Positions 1 through 13,540 of a stretch of 64,000 nt of DNA are shown piece after piece; positions within the stretch are counted from its first letter, which is position 1, and every line of letters begins with the position of its first letter. Source of the stretch: Sporosarcina psychrophila. GTDB lineage: Bacteria > Bacillota > Bacilli > Bacillales_A > Planococcaceae. The stretch spans positions 4,153,001 through 4,217,000 of the forward strand of contig NZ_CP014616.1 in the NCBI RefSeq assembly GCF_001590685.1. The letters run 5' to 3'. A program made the translations under genes and the position numbers. The notes beneath the pieces are model-generated. The model had not been told where the DNA came from. It worked only from the letters and a program-made list of their open reading frames with translations, and ran no database searches.

Positions 1-477
1 CCCATCTGCATGAGAAAGTATGATTTCATCACCTTTAAATGGGTCTAGCACGACATCCTCCACGGTGCCGCTTAGTGAAGCGACGACTTCGAATGGCTTG
101 CCTTGTACTGAAATGGTTACGCCAGTGTTCATCACATATTGCTGATCGAATACGAGCATAGCACTTTCACGCATGGCTTCCTCTGCATCTACATCATAAT
201 AATCTTGCAGAATGGCCACATCATCAATGAGCGCTTCAGGAAATGGATATTTAGGCATTTCCTTTACAGCGTTCGTCTCGACCGTCAATCCGTCTTTAGG
301 GTCCTTCCCTGCAACGTCCGCAAATCCTGGGGCATCATCTTTCATGAATGCATTATAACCCCAGATCATGCCGACGAAGACGATTGCGATACCCGAATAG
401 ACTACAGGCCAAAACCAGCTTTTTGTCTTTGCACTTTTGTTCTTCTGAGAAGGGGCTTTCGGTTTTTCTTCTCGCAT
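1..477 (-). CDS. spoIIQ: SpoIIQ, forespore engulfment and channel protein (3' part cut by window edge)
   Basis: The first 159 codons are visible; the gene runs off the left edge. Residues about 22-41 form one membrane anchor after a Lys-rich cytoplasmic tail. The visible end begins a LytM/M23-like fold (Gly-Thr-Val followed by a Ser-His-Ala-Asp-Gly stretch). In the family, SpoIIQ sits in the forespore membrane and pairs with SpoIIIAH across the intermembrane space to form the feeding channel. The ATG at 477 was chosen because GAGGTG lies six bases upstream. The gene follows spoIID by 10 bp, as in other Bacillales, and has a sigma-F-type promoter inside the spoIID 3' end. Confidence 0.85.
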   Translation of the reverse strand, partial: MREEKPKAPSQKNKSAKTKSWFWPVVYSGIAIVFVGMIWGYNAFMKDDAPGFADVAGKDPKDGLTVETNAVKEMPKYPFPEALIDDVAILQDYYDVDAEEAMRESAMLVFDQQYVMNTGVTISVQGKPFEVVASLSGTVEDVVLDPFKGDEIILSHADG

Positions 478-487
478 TGTCATCACC

Positions 488-1456
488 TCACTCGCTATTA
501 TTTGCAAGTGAAGGAGTTTTTAAACATTGGGAATCAAGTAATGTGAATTTTTTTATTTGCGTGCCTGTGTAATAGTGTAAAAGAATTTTCTCGGCTGCCC
601 ATCCTTTCTGAGCATATGCTTCTGCTCCATATTGACTCATCCCAACGCCGTGACCATATCCTGTCGTTGTTACATGCACTATTTTATTTGTCACATCAAA
701 TGCGATATCAAAGTCCGTGGATGCTAGTCCCAATAATTCACGCACTTCCCTACCACTCGCTTGGAATTCAGAAGTTACGACTTTTTGGACACGGCCCGTT
801 GGATTGCGTACAAGTTGTAACGACCTGAAACTATCGGCATTCCACTTGCCCCCGATTGTTTTATTCCATTTAGCAAGCGGTATTTCGGCTGTTCGTTCTA
901 CCTTTGCCTCAACGTCCCCCTCCCCGGGACTTTCCACACTTTGTAGATAGGGAATATCATTGCCGCTAAAGTTTTGTGCTGTCTCAGTCTTCCCATTAGA
1001 TGTGGAAAAAAACATTGCCGATATCATTTTGTCTTGATAAACAATGGTATCTCCCGCAGTCGCTTCCACCGCTGCACGCACTTTCTTTTCATTGCGCTTA
1101 AATTCTTTTCCCCATCGCTCTTTCCGTTTCTCCTCTGACGAATAAACTTGTGCGGAAACGTCAGGAGCAATTGCCTTTTTGCCGTTATCTGTTGTCTGGA
1201 GTGCATATGTACGGGCCGCAATCGCTTGAGCTTTTAGCGCCTCTTCCTGGAACGTTGCAGGCATTTCAGCTGCGACGACCCCCACTACATATTCCTCAAG
1301 CGAGATTGGCTTGTCCGCACCGGCAATCATGATGTCTACAGGGCAAAGTTCCACTTTCTGTTCTCCGGGCTCAGTGACTTTTTCGGGCGTCTGCCTCAAT
1401 AATAGAGGGATGAAAAATAGAAGTATAATGAATAACGCTGTTAGTAGTTTGTCCAT
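488..1456 (-). CDS. spoIID: SpoIID, stage II sporulation lytic transglycosylase
   Basis: A 322-residue protein with an N-terminal membrane anchor (residues about 4-20) followed by a SpoIID/LytB domain. The segment EYVVGVVAAEMPATFQEEAL holds the conserved Glu expected to act as the catalytic acid, and GYGHGVGMSQYGA near residue 270 is the family signature. In the family it cleaves glycan strands during engulfment with SpoIIM and SpoIIP and makes the substrate for SpoIIP. An in-frame stop lies close before the ATG, so the start is fixed, but there is no good Shine-Dalgarno. A repeat-rich segment begins about 50 bp upstream, where a sigma-E promoter would be expected. Confidence 0.93.
   Translation of the reverse strand: MDKLLTALFIILLFFIPLLLRQTPEKVTEPGEQKVELCPVDIMIAGADKPISLEEYVVGVVAAEMPATFQEEALKAQAIAARTYALQTTDNGKKAIAPDVSAQVYSSEEKRKERWGKEFKRNEKKVRAAVEATAGDTIVYQDKMISAMFFSTSNGKTETAQNFSGNDIPYLQSVESPGEGDVEAKVERTAEIPLAKWNKTIGGKWNADSFRSLQLVRNPTGRVQKVVTSEFQASGREVRELLGLASTDFDIAFDVTNKIVHVTTTGYGHGVGMSQYGAEAYAQKGWAAEKILLHYYTGTQIKKFTLLDSQCLKTPSLANNSE
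497..525 (-). promoter_or_regulatory. Sigma-F-type promoter for spoIIQ
   Basis: On the minus strand GTTTA (521-525), a 15-base spacer and GCAAATAAT (497-505) fit the sigma-F consensus GYWTA-N15-GGNNANANT with one mismatch. It lies about 20 bases before the spoIIQ start, inside the last codons of spoIID. spoIIQ is a known sigma-F gene in B. subtilis, so position and sequence agree. Prediction by eye only. Confidence 0.6.
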
Positions 1457-1507
1457 GATTAATTATATGAATCATATTGGGTTTTATTCCTGCTTTTTTG
1501 GGCATAC

Positions 1508-1770
1508 TAGCGAAAGTGCAGGACTCCGTCTAGATGCGACAAGCATAAGATGGGTAAAGTAAGGCAGTCTAAGTTCGCGACGTCGTGTCGCAATGCCTGC
1601 ATCCTGCAGACCCAAGCGACGTTCTTTGTCCGGGAAGGATGCAGTTCAATCCTTTCTAGCTGGGTTGACTTATGCCTCGAGCGTAGTCTAGAGGTGAGCG
1701 AAAGTGCAGAGTACTATTACAAACGTAGGCAGTCTACGTGCAGAACATCCTGCCCGTATAATTACATAAA
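1508..1770. repeat. Intergenic repeat, copy A of the GCGACAGGACGTCGC-type family (rearranged)
   Basis: This 378-bp gap between murA and spoIID has no credible gene. On the minus strand it reads GCATTGCGACACGACGTCGC followed by CTTAGACTGCC, matching the core of the copies at 17.8, 18.5 and 36.6 kb. CGAAAGTGCAG occurs twice (near 1510 and 1699) and TGCATCCTGCA is a small palindrome. The copy looks scrambled or compound compared with the others. Confidence 0.55.
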
Positions 1771-1780
1771 ATGAAATGCG

Positions 1781-1814
1781 AAAAAGGCCGCAGTCAATGC
1801 TCTACAGCCTTTTC
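1781..1814 (-). terminator. Terminator after murA
   Basis: On the minus strand a stem AAAAGGC.GTAG pairs with CTGCGGCCTTTTT around a short loop and ends in a T-run, about 20 bases past the murA stop. It could also work in the opposite direction. Confidence 0.55.
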
Positions 1815-1834
1815 CAAATACGTATTGAATTTGA

Positions 1835-3133
1835 TTAAACGAGTTGTGCTGATTTTTCCGTTTGCATTTCCGGTGAAACACGGACGATATCCGCTCCAAG
1901 TGCAGCAAGTTTACCATGGAAATTCACATATCCGCGGTCAAGATGCTCCAGTTCAGTAACACGAGTAACGCCTTCTGCTACAAGTCCTCCAAGAATAAGG
2001 GCTGCAGCTGCACGAAGATCCGTAGCCGCCACTTCAGCGCCTTGAAGTTCAGATGGTCCTGTAATAATAACCGATCTGCCTTCGATTTTAATAGAAGCAT
2101 TCATGCGGCGGAATTCTTCAACGTGCATGAAACGATTTTCAAAAACTGTTTCAGTTATGATACCAGTACCCGTCGACGTTAGCATAAGCGCCATCATTTG
2201 GGACTGCATATCTGTTGGGAAACCTGGATGTGGCATTGTTTTCAAATCTACGGATTTCAAAGGCAGTTGTGCAGTAACGCGAACTCCTTCATCTAATTCC
2301 GTAATTACGACGCCCATTTCGCCCATTTTCGAAATAAGTGCAGCATTATGCTCAGGTACGGCATTTTCAATGATGACATCGCCACCTGTAATTGCAGCTG
2401 CTACCATGAATGTACCTGTTTCGATACGATCAGGTATAATATGATGAATTGTGCCATGTAATTTATTGACGCCTTCGATTCGGATATTATCCGTACCAGC
2501 TCCAACAACTTTACCGCCCATTTCATTAATAAAGTTGGCAAGGTCTACAATTTCAGGTTCCTTCGCCGCGTTTTCAATGATTGTCGTTCCTTTAGCCAAT
2601 GCCGCTGCAGTCATGATATTTTCAGTTGCACCGACACTTGGGAAATCGAGATAAATTTTAGCGCCTTTCAAACCGTTTTCCGCTTTCGCTTCAACGTGCC
2701 CGTGGCCAAATGTAATTTCTGCTCCCATCGCTTCAAAGCCTTTTAAATGTTGGTCAATTGGTCGAGATCCAATTGCACAACCACCAGGCATTGCAACGCG
2801 TGCAAAGCCATTACGCGCAAGTAGTGGGCCCATGACAAGAATAGATGCACGCATTTTCCGTACATATTCGAACTGTGCTTCACTTGAAAGCGTACCCGAA
2901 GAATCGATAATGACTTCATTTAATTCAGGTGTATAATCCACATTCGCATTTAAACTTTTCAGTACTTGATTTATTGTCCCAACGTCTGATAGATTTGGGA
3001 CGTCACGTATTACGTTTACACCCTCTGATGCAAGAAGTGCAGCCGCAAGTATCGGTAATACTGCGTTTTTAGCGCCCTCGACTCGAACGTTTCCTTTAAG
3101 TACACGTCCACCGTTGATAATTATTTTATCCAA
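1835..3133 (-). CDS. murA: UDP-N-acetylglucosamine 1-carboxyvinyltransferase MurA
   Basis: A 432-residue EPT-family enzyme that transfers enolpyruvate from PEP to UDP-GlcNAc, the first committed step of peptidoglycan synthesis. [10 protein letters not shown] near residue 20 holds the Lys-Asn pair and [13 protein letters not shown] holds the catalytic (fosfomycin-reactive) Cys. The start is a TTG at 3133: GGAGGG lies 7 bases upstream and the next residues (DKIIINGG) align with family N-termini. This is the MurAA position between the atp operon and spoIID. A second MurA (MurAB) is encoded at 28.9-30.1 kb. Confidence 0.95.
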   Translation of the reverse strand: MDKIIINGGRVLKGNVRVEGAKNAVLPILAAALLASEGVNVIRDVPNLSDVGTINQVLKSLNANVDYTPELNEVIIDSSGTLSSEAQFEYVRKMRASILVMGPLLARNGFARVAMPGGCAIGSRPIDQHLKGFEAMGAEITFGHGHVEAKAENGLKGAKIYLDFPSVGATENIMTAAALAKGTTIIENAAKEPEIVDLANFINEMGGKVVGAGTDNIRIEGVNKLHGTIHHIIPDRIETGTFMVAAAITGGDVIIENAVPEHNAALISKMGEMGVVITELDEGVRVTAQLPLKSVDLKTMPHPGFPTDMQSQMMALMLTSTGTGIITETVFENRFMHVEEFRRMNASIKIEGRSVIITGPSELQGAEVAATDLRAAAALILGGLVAEGVTRVTELEHLDRGYVNFHGKLAALGADIVRVSPEMQTEKSAQLV

Positions 3134-3550
3134 AACAAGTCCCTCCGACTCCTAAGTTGTAGCCAAACATGTTGTAGTTATATATTATTTTCGCAAAAAA
3201 TTCATCATCAAAACATATACTATTCTACAGTGCCCTTGCTTATTAAACAAGTAACGTCTGGTCTATTTTTCGGTCTAAGCGCCAAGTAGTTTATACTATG
3301 TGCACTTTTGCCGTTTTGTGTCATAATAGCTCTCCGCTTGTCACTTAAGTTCCCCGTATTAAGTAATAACAAACCTTACATTAACACAAAGTGATGAATT
3401 TCATGTCATCGCCCCGAATACGAATTTCTTTATCAAGTCATAGTAGTATTCTTACGGAGACATCTACGGCTTTTTCGTATACGCGGCGACTACATGTATC
3501 TTATCAACTCATCGTATAAAAAGTACATATATTGAATCGAAATTGAAACT
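3134..3550. other. Gap of about 420 bp between ywzB and murA, no gene seen
   Basis: AT-rich, with stop codons in all frames. It presumably holds the murA promoter. The best candidate on the minus strand is TTGTTT-N17-TAGAAT ending about 95 bp before the murA start, a weak match. In B. subtilis ywmA and ywmB lie here. No trace of either is visible. Confidence 0.4.
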
Positions 3551-3787
3551 TTAGCCAAACATAAATGGAAGTCTTCCTGACCAATAGGATAGCTCTAAAA
3601 AGAAATTCGATACTGCCCAACCCATTAAAATACTGAGTAAAATGAACAATAATTGTGCTTGGAAGACACGGTTCTTTTTAATAATTTTTTCTGGCATGAT
3701 TGCCTGTAGTGCATAAAATGAGATGGCTATAAAAAAAGTATGCGATACGATGGCCAAAAGTGGTTGAAATGCAATTATGTCGCCCAT
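3551..3787 (-). CDS. ywzB: YwzB, DUF1146 small membrane protein
   Basis: A 78-residue protein with two hydrophobic helices (about residues 6-28 and 45-65) joined by a basic loop (EKIIKKNR). It matches the DUF1146/YwzB family by sequence and by place, directly downstream of atpC. Function unknown. The ATG at 3787 has AAGGGAGGG seven bases upstream. An earlier in-frame Met lies before that ribosome-binding site and is unlikely to be used. Confidence 0.8.
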   Translation of the reverse strand: MGDIIAFQPLLAIVSHTFFIAISFYALQAIMPEKIIKKNRVFQAQLLFILLSILMGWAVSNFFLELSYWSGRLPFMFG

Positions 3788-3842
3788 TTGAAGCCCTCCC
3801 TTGTTCATTAAGCTAGAATTGAAGATTTGGTATGACTACATT

Positions 3843-3880
3843 GAAAAGGCGAACAGAAGAATTTTTTCCCCTGTCCGCCC
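3843..3880 (-). terminator. Terminator of the atp operon
   Basis: Just past the atpC stop the minus strand folds as GGCGGACAGGGG...CTTCTGTTCGCC and runs into TTTTC. This is where the ATP synthase transcript should end, before ywzB. Confidence 0.75.
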
Positions 3881-3891
3881 ACATCAACAAC

Positions 3892-4299
3892 TCATTTTTT
3901 TCTTGTTTCGTAGACATTGATACGATTGAGGGCACGTTCTAAATCCAGTGCCGCTAATTCGTGTTCTCTGCCTTCTTTTTTTGCCTGAAGTGTCTCTTCT
4001 GCTAGTTTCGCCGCTTTTTTAGCACGGTCGATATCAATAGAAGAAGCCAGTTCTGCACTTTGTGCTAAAACAGTGACAACATCCGGACGGACTTCGATGA
4101 AACCGCCATGAACGGCAATTTGTTCCGTCGAATCATCCTTCTGCAGGCGAAGCCCACCGATTTGAAGCGGTGCGACCATCGCGATGTGGCCGGGAAGGAT
4201 CCCGATTTCACCTGTTTCGGTAACTGCGATGATCATGTTCGCTTCAGTTTCAACAACAGGGCCGTCGGGAGTGACGATATTGACTTTAATTGTCTTCAT
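3892..4299 (-). CDS. atpC: ATP synthase F1 subunit epsilon
   Basis: A 135-residue subunit of the F1 central stalk, which links the gamma rotor to the c-ring and in Bacillales restrains ATP hydrolysis. The N-terminal beta-sandwich shows the usual TPDGPVVETEA and GILPGHI segments, and the C-terminal half is the two-helix hairpin (DIDRAKKAAKLAEETL). Last gene of the operon. GGAGGG precedes the ATG. The gap to atpD (145 bp) is long for this operon and holds a hairpin repeat. Confidence 0.95.
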   Translation of the reverse strand: MKTIKVNIVTPDGPVVETEANMIIAVTETGEIGILPGHIAMVAPLQIGGLRLQKDDSTEQIAVHGGFIEVRPDVVTVLAQSAELASSIDIDRAKKAAKLAEETLQAKKEGREHELAALDLERALNRINVYETRKK

Positions 4300-4370
4300 T
4301 TTTTTCCCTCCTGGTCCCTTCTAATCAAGTACGCCTCGGTGTATTTACACCCAGTTTTTTATCGAGTAAG

Positions 4371-6771
<2,401 letters not shown>

Positions 6772-6835
6772 TCACCACCTTTTGTTTTTTTTTGGTCACT
6801 TTGACGAAGAACGTCAAATTTGATTCCAACTAGAA

Positions 6836-8356
<1,521 letters not shown>

Positions 8357-8369
8357 TCAAATTTCAGAT

Positions 8370-8909
8370 TTATGAACCGATAAGATCCCGTTCCAGTCGC
8401 TCAAGCTTCGCGCTTACGCTGCTGTCGTAGATAATGTTACCAATTTGAAGACGGATGCCTCCAAGTAAGCTCGGATCGATGATGTTTTCAATTCGCAATG
8501 CTGTTTTACCAATCTTTTTGGCGAATGCAGTAGAGATAGCTTGGCTTTCATCAACTGTAAGCAGACGTGTAGAATACACTTTCGCGTCAGCGATGCCTGC
8601 TGCATCATTCGCATAAGAGATAAACTCGTTAACAAGGTTTACAACCTCGTCTATGCGTTTTTTATCGAGCATTAGGAACAAAGTATTCAAAATGAGCTGA
8701 TTCGCGCCTTTGAATGAATCTGCCATAAGCTCTTTCTTTTTTGCTGATTTTAATCTCGGTGATTGAAGTAATTGACCGAGCTCTGGATTTGTTTGGAAAA
8801 CTTTTTTCAATTCAAGAAGATCTTCTTGAATTGCGCCAGTTTGTCCGTTTGTTTGTGCTAGTTCAAACAATGCTTGTGCATAGCGTTTTGCTACAACCGA
8901 TTGGCTCAT
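8370..8909 (-). CDS. atpH: ATP synthase F1 subunit delta
   Basis: A 179-residue peripheral-stalk protein that fixes F1 to the b subunits. The N-terminal helical domain (VVAKRYAQALFELA) and the C-terminal segment with DPSLLGGIRLQIGN are typical. It overlaps the atpF stop by ATGA, so the two are likely translationally coupled. Confidence 0.95.
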   Translation of the reverse strand: MSQSVVAKRYAQALFELAQTNGQTGAIQEDLLELKKVFQTNPELGQLLQSPRLKSAKKKELMADSFKGANQLILNTLFLMLDKKRIDEVVNLVNEFISYANDAAGIADAKVYSTRLLTVDESQAISTAFAKKIGKTALRIENIIDPSLLGGIRLQIGNIIYDSSVSAKLERLERDLIGS

Positions 8910-9460
8910 CGCCCTTCGCCTGCCTTCGCAATCGTTTCTTCAATCAATGCACGATTATCTTCCTCGGAAATTTCTTTACCGAGCACTTTAGATGCTGCAA
9001 GGATAGAAAGAGATACGAATTCTCCGCGAACTGCCGCGATCGCTTTGTCTTTTTCAGATGCAATTTCAAGAGTTGCTTCTTCTTTCATACGACCCACTTC
9101 TGAACGAGCTGCTGTGATGATTTCTGTACGTTGAGTTTCGCCTTGCTTACGGGCATTTTCAACAATCGCCTGAGCGTTATTACGCGCTTCATTCAAAAGG
9201 TTACGCTGTTCTTCAAGAATCTTTTGTGATTCTGCACGGCTCTTTTCAGCCGATTCGATTTCATTTGCAATCAACTCAGCACGTTGATCCATGACACCCA
9301 TAAGTGGGCCCCAAGCAAACTTCTTCAGAAGAAGCATGAGAATCGTGAAAAACGAAAGTGTGACAATTATATCACCAAGGTTTATTCTATCGTTCAGTTT
9401 TGCTAAGAATCCTGGATCGGCTACATCTGCTGCCAATAGGACGAAGGTATCCAAAAACAC
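8906..9460 (-). CDS. atpF: ATP synthase Fo subunit b
   Basis: A 184-residue peripheral stalk protein: one membrane helix (about residues 28-48, IIVTLSFFTILMLLLKKFAW) and then a long charged coiled coil. It begins with GTG at 9460, with AAGGGAG about eight bases upstream. Slightly longer than the 170 residues of B. subtilis because of extra residues before the membrane helix. Confidence 0.93.
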   Translation of the reverse strand: MFLDTFVLLAADVADPGFLAKLNDRINLGDIIVTLSFFTILMLLLKKFAWGPLMGVMDQRAELIANEIESAEKSRAESQKILEEQRNLLNEARNNAQAIVENARKQGETQRTEIITAARSEVGRMKEEATLEIASEKDKAIAAVRGEFVSLSILAASKVLGKEISEEDNRALIEETIAKAGEGR

Positions 9461-9555
9461 GATTGTTTCACTCCCTTCAAGAGCTTATAATTCATCGAAT
9501 ATAGTTAGTTGTTCATTATTTCGCAAGTTGTGTTACACATTTTTCTCCATAAAGG

Positions 9556-9591
9556 AATGGCGAAGGACTTTGTAGTGCGCTCTTCGCCATT
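9556..9591. other. Hairpin between atpE and atpF
   Basis: AATGGCGAAG and CTTCGCCATT form a 10-bp stem around 15 bases, about 20 bases after the atpE stop. On the coding (minus) strand no T-run follows, so it is more likely an mRNA-stabilising or partial-termination element than a full terminator. The c subunit is needed in about ten copies per complex, and uneven expression around atpE is known in other bacteria. Confidence 0.5.
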
Positions 9592-9610
9592 TTGTTACTG
9601 TTGGTAATTA

Positions 9611-9871
<261 letters not shown>

Positions 9872-9890
9872 TTAAACGGGCAGTATATGT

Positions 9891-10619
<729 letters not shown>

Positions 10620-10658
10620 TCACAATCGGTTTAAGCATTTTCTGAGAAACAGAAAAGT

Positions 10659-10722
10659 TCGATGTTAGCTCATTTCTTCGAAAAAGCAAAAATCGATGTA
10701 AGCTCTTTTCTTCGAAAAAGCT
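10659..10722. repeat. Two-copy 34-bp tandem duplication between atpI and atpB
   Basis: TCGATGTTAGCTCATTTCTT and TCGATGTAAGCTCTTTTCTT start 34 bases apart (10659 and 10693), and both continue CGAAAAAGC. The second copy ends at the atpI stop. No function can be read from it. Confidence 0.7.
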
Positions 10723-11094
10723 TTAATGGTTTTTTGTACGGAATATAATCCCATCAGCCAATAGCAGGATGTAAGGAATCATAAGCCCGATAACCGAACT
10801 AACCAGGTTAAAATGTTCCGGCAGCGAAATCGCGACTGCCGCCGCAGCCACACCGGATGCGAAACGCATCAGCGTTCCAAGTGATGCTCTTTTCTTACCC
10901 TCCGTAAAAATCTTGTCGAATCTCTCCATTCTACGGACAAGAATCCAAAAATTATACAATCCGAACAGAGATCCGAGAATTAATCCTGCGAAAATCGGCT
11001 TCAAATCAGTTAATGCCCACCCTAGAACGAACAATGCGAGCAAAAAAAAGAGAGCCTTCTTTTGCTTTCTATGAATTTCTTGCAATGTTTGCAT
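10723..11094 (-). CDS. atpI: ATP synthase subunit I
   Basis: A 123-residue protein with four hydrophobic helices and a basic loop (RRMERFDKIFTEGKKRA), as in AtpI. It is a putative c-ring assembly or magnesium-related factor and the first gene of the operon. The ATG at 11094 (MQTLQEIHRKQ) has AGGAGA nine bases upstream. Divergent in sequence, as this family is, so position carries much of the call. Confidence 0.85.
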   Translation of the reverse strand: MQTLQEIHRKQKKALFFLLALFVLGWALTDLKPIFAGLILGSLFGLYNFWILVRRMERFDKIFTEGKKRASLGTLMRFASGVAAAAVAISLPEHFNLVSSVIGLMIPYILLLADGIIFRTKNH

Positions 11095-11467
11095 GTAGGT
11101 GATTCTCCTGATTCGTATTTCCAAATTGTATGGAGCCTTGCAACTTCGATTGAGATAAGGCTTAGTAGCAAGCAAATCACAAGAAAAAGCGGGGTGGTCC
11201 CGTTTCGCTGTCCAGCCAGTTATTTGTCCAGTCTAAGCAGGCCGCTTACACTATTCTTGGCAAGACTCTGAAAAGGATGGAACCTGTAAGTTGTGCGAGT
11301 ATTGTCGAATGGAAGGCAATTCGGCAGATGCTGCGTTTAATCAAATGCATGATGCTATTTAAGCCTCTGCACATCCGTCAAAAAACGATAGGATGCTAAC
11401 ACAGCCTTAACATTCACATTATGTCGCCGTTTCATATATGAAAACCCTATCATTCTTACCCTTTGTA
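11095..11467 (-). other. Leader of about 370 nt before atpI
   Basis: The only strong promoter seen lies at 11468-11496, leaving a long untranslated leader. Its middle (about 11195-11260) resembles the edge of the GCGACAGGACGTCGC repeat family (minus strand ATAGTGTAAGCGGCCTGC...AGACTGGAC; compare ATAGCGGAAGCGGCCCGC at 17.2 kb). No open frame or known riboswitch was recognised. Confidence 0.45.
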
Positions 11468-11496
11468 AGCATACAATAGGCATATTTTGATGTCAA
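11468..11496 (-). promoter_or_regulatory. Promoter of the atp operon
   Basis: On the minus strand TTGACA (11491-11496), a 17-base spacer and TATGCT (11468-11473) form a strong sigma-A promoter. A second TTGACA lies about 35 bases further upstream. It points into the atpIBEFHAGDC operon. Confidence 0.7.
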
Positions 11497-11636
11497 TTGA
11501 TTACAGTGAAATTTTTCACAAAGACTTCACATTGTCAAACATTCGACAAAATTGGAAGGTTGTTCGATGAATATTAATGATTTTGGGTTTTCAATTAGGA
11601 CTTTCCCTATTTTTTTGAAATTCCATGACCCTATTC

Positions 11637-11669
11637 CAAAAAAATACGACCGGATTTATCCGGTCGTCG
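11637..11669 (-). terminator. Terminator after wecB
   Basis: GACCGGAT.AA.ATCCGGTC is a perfect 8-bp stem followed on the minus strand by GTATTTTTTT. It lies 10-40 bases past the wecB stop. Confidence 0.85.
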
Positions 11670-11678
11670 TGCTACTTG

Positions 11679-12800
11679 TTATTCTATAGAAGATAAGTAC
11701 TCTTTCAACGCTTCAACGATTCGTTCAGAAGCGTGTCCGTCACCATATGGATTGGACGCTTTTGCCATTCTGCTGTATTCTGCTTCATTGGTTAAAAGTT
11801 CATCCGTCAATGTGAAGATTGTTTCTTCATCCGTACCGGCCAGTTTTAATGTCCCCGCTTTGATACCTTCCGGGCGTTCGGTTGTATCGCGCAAGACGAT
11901 AACCGGTTTACCAAGTGAAGGCGCTTCTTCTTGGATACCACCTGAGTCCGTCAAGATAATGTGTGATCGTGCTGCAAAATTGTGGAAGTCAACAACTTCA
12001 AGCGGTTCGATCAGATGAATGCGGTTGTTGCCTCCAAGAAGTTCATCAGCTACTTCGCGCACTGCCGGATTCATGTGAACAGGATAGATAACTTGGATAT
12101 CATCATGTTTCACAAGTAACCGGTTTATAGCACGGAACATGTTGCGCATTGGTTCGCCAAGGTTTTCACGACGATGTGCAGTTAGTAATATAAGCCTGTC
12201 CGTTCCGATTTTATCGAGAACAGGGTGTGAGTACTCTTCACGCACTGTCGTTTGAAGCGCATCAATCGCAGTATTTCCGGTGATATAGATGCGATCTTTC
12301 GATTTTCCTTCGGCTATCAAATTGTTAGCCGATTGTTCTGTCGGTGAAAAATGAAGATCAGCAATGACACCTGTTAGCTGCCTATTCATTTCTTCCGGGT
12401 ACGGTGAATATTTATCCCACGTACGAAGCCCTGCTTCAACATGTCCAACCGAAACTCGGTTGTAAAACGCTGCAAGTCCACCGATGAAAGTTGTCGACGT
12501 ATCTCCGTGGACCAGTACGATATCGGGTTGCGCTTCTTTCATGATACGGTCAAGCCCTTCGAGTCCGCGTGTTGCAACATCAACAAGTGTTTGCCGATCT
12601 TTCATGATATTAAGATCAAAATCTGGTGTGATACCGAATGTGTGAAGCACTTGGTCCAGCATTTCACGATGTTGCGCTGTAACCGTCACAATCGATTCGA
12701 TGTCGTCCGAATGCTTTTGCAATTCCAACACAAGTGGAGCCATTTTAATAGCTTCCGGCCTTGTACCGAAAATCGTCATCACTTTCCATTTCTTTGTCAA
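11679..12800 (-). CDS. wecB: UDP-N-acetylglucosamine 2-epimerase
   Basis: A 373-residue non-hydrolysing epimerase (MnaA/WecB) that interconverts UDP-GlcNAc and UDP-ManNAc, for teichoic acid linkage units or capsule. MTIFGTRPEAIKMAPLVLEL is the N-terminal signature, and VHGDTSTTF and HVEAGLRT carry active-site residues. I chose the TTG at 12800 (GGAAGG ten bases upstream), which gives MTKKWKVMTIFG as in B. subtilis MnaA. The ATG at 12779 is the alternative, and a longer reading to 12935 would overlap upp. Confidence 0.9.
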   Translation of the reverse strand: MTKKWKVMTIFGTRPEAIKMAPLVLELQKHSDDIESIVTVTAQHREMLDQVLHTFGITPDFDLNIMKDRQTLVDVATRGLEGLDRIMKEAQPDIVLVHGDTSTTFIGGLAAFYNRVSVGHVEAGLRTWDKYSPYPEEMNRQLTGVIADLHFSPTEQSANNLIAEGKSKDRIYITGNTAIDALQTTVREEYSHPVLDKIGTDRLILLTAHRRENLGEPMRNMFRAINRLLVKHDDIQVIYPVHMNPAVREVADELLGGNNRIHLIEPLEVVDFHNFAARSHIILTDSGGIQEEAPSLGKPVIVLRDTTERPEGIKAGTLKLAGTDEETIFTLTDELLTNEAEYSRMAKASNPYGDGHASERIVEALKEYLSSIE

Positions 12801-12819
12801 TATCTTCACGCCTTCCAAA

Positions 12820-13449
12820 TCATTTTGTTCCGAATAGACGGTCGCCAGCATCACCAAGTCCTGGTACGATGTAGCCTTTTTCATCCAATTTCTCATCCAT
12901 CGCAGCGATATAAATATCCACATCAGGATGTGCATCTGTCAATGCTTTCACACCTTCTGGAGCAGCAATTAGACACATGAACTTAATGTTTTTCGCACCG
13001 CGGCTCTTCAACGATTCGACCGCTGCAATTGCAGATCCGCCCGTTGCAAGCATCGGATCGACGAGAATAAAGTCACGTTCCGATACATCGGAAGGTAGTT
13101 TTACGTAATATTCGATGGGTTGCAACGTTTCAGGGTCACGGTACAGGCCGATATGTCCTACTTTTGCTGCTGGAATTAATTTTAGAATTCCATCTACCAT
13201 ACCAATACCTGCACGTAAGATTGGAACGATTCCAAGTTTCTTGCCTGCAAGTACGCTCGATTTAGCTTTACAGACCGGCGTTTGAACTTCCACTTCCTTA
13301 AGTGGAAGTTCGCGCGTGATTTCGTAAGCCATAAGTGTCGCTACTTCATCGACAAGCTCACGGAATTCTTTCGTTCCTGTCTCGATATCACGTATGTACG
13401 TAAGTTTATGTTGGATAAGTGGATGGTCAAAAACATGTATTTTCGGCAT
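12820..13449 (-). CDS. upp: Uracil phosphoribosyltransferase
   Basis: A 209-residue pyrimidine salvage enzyme making UMP from uracil and [21 protein letters not shown] is the PRPP-binding loop and [17 protein letters not shown] the uracil-binding C-terminus. The ATG at 13449 ([16 protein letters not shown]) follows AAGGGGCG and gives the family length. A TATAAT hexamer lies 34 bases before it. Confidence 0.96.
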   Translation of the reverse strand: MPKIHVFDHPLIQHKLTYIRDIETGTKEFRELVDEVATLMAYEITRELPLKEVEVQTPVCKAKSSVLAGKKLGIVPILRAGIGMVDGILKLIPAAKVGHIGLYRDPETLQPIEYYVKLPSDVSERDFILVDPMLATGGSAIAAVESLKSRGAKNIKFMCLIAAPEGVKALTDAHPDVDIYIAAMDEKLDEKGYIVPGLGDAGDRLFGTK

Positions 13450-13482
13450 TAATATTCGCCCCTTTATTAGAATGTCCTGTTC

Positions 13483-13488
13483 ATTATA
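13483..13488 (-). promoter_or_regulatory. Likely -10 box of an upp promoter
   Basis: A perfect TATAAT on the minus strand, 34 bases before the upp start. No convincing -35 hexamer lies 16-18 bases upstream, so this is only a candidate. Confidence 0.4.
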
Positions 13489-13540
13489 ACAGATATATTC
13501 CAGTTCAGGTACGCTAGACATCTGACTACTTAATGTCTAA

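Noticed and set aside
1550..1774. Open frame in the gap between murA and spoIID
   Set aside because: It overlaps intergenic repeat sequence and has no family resemblance or start signal.
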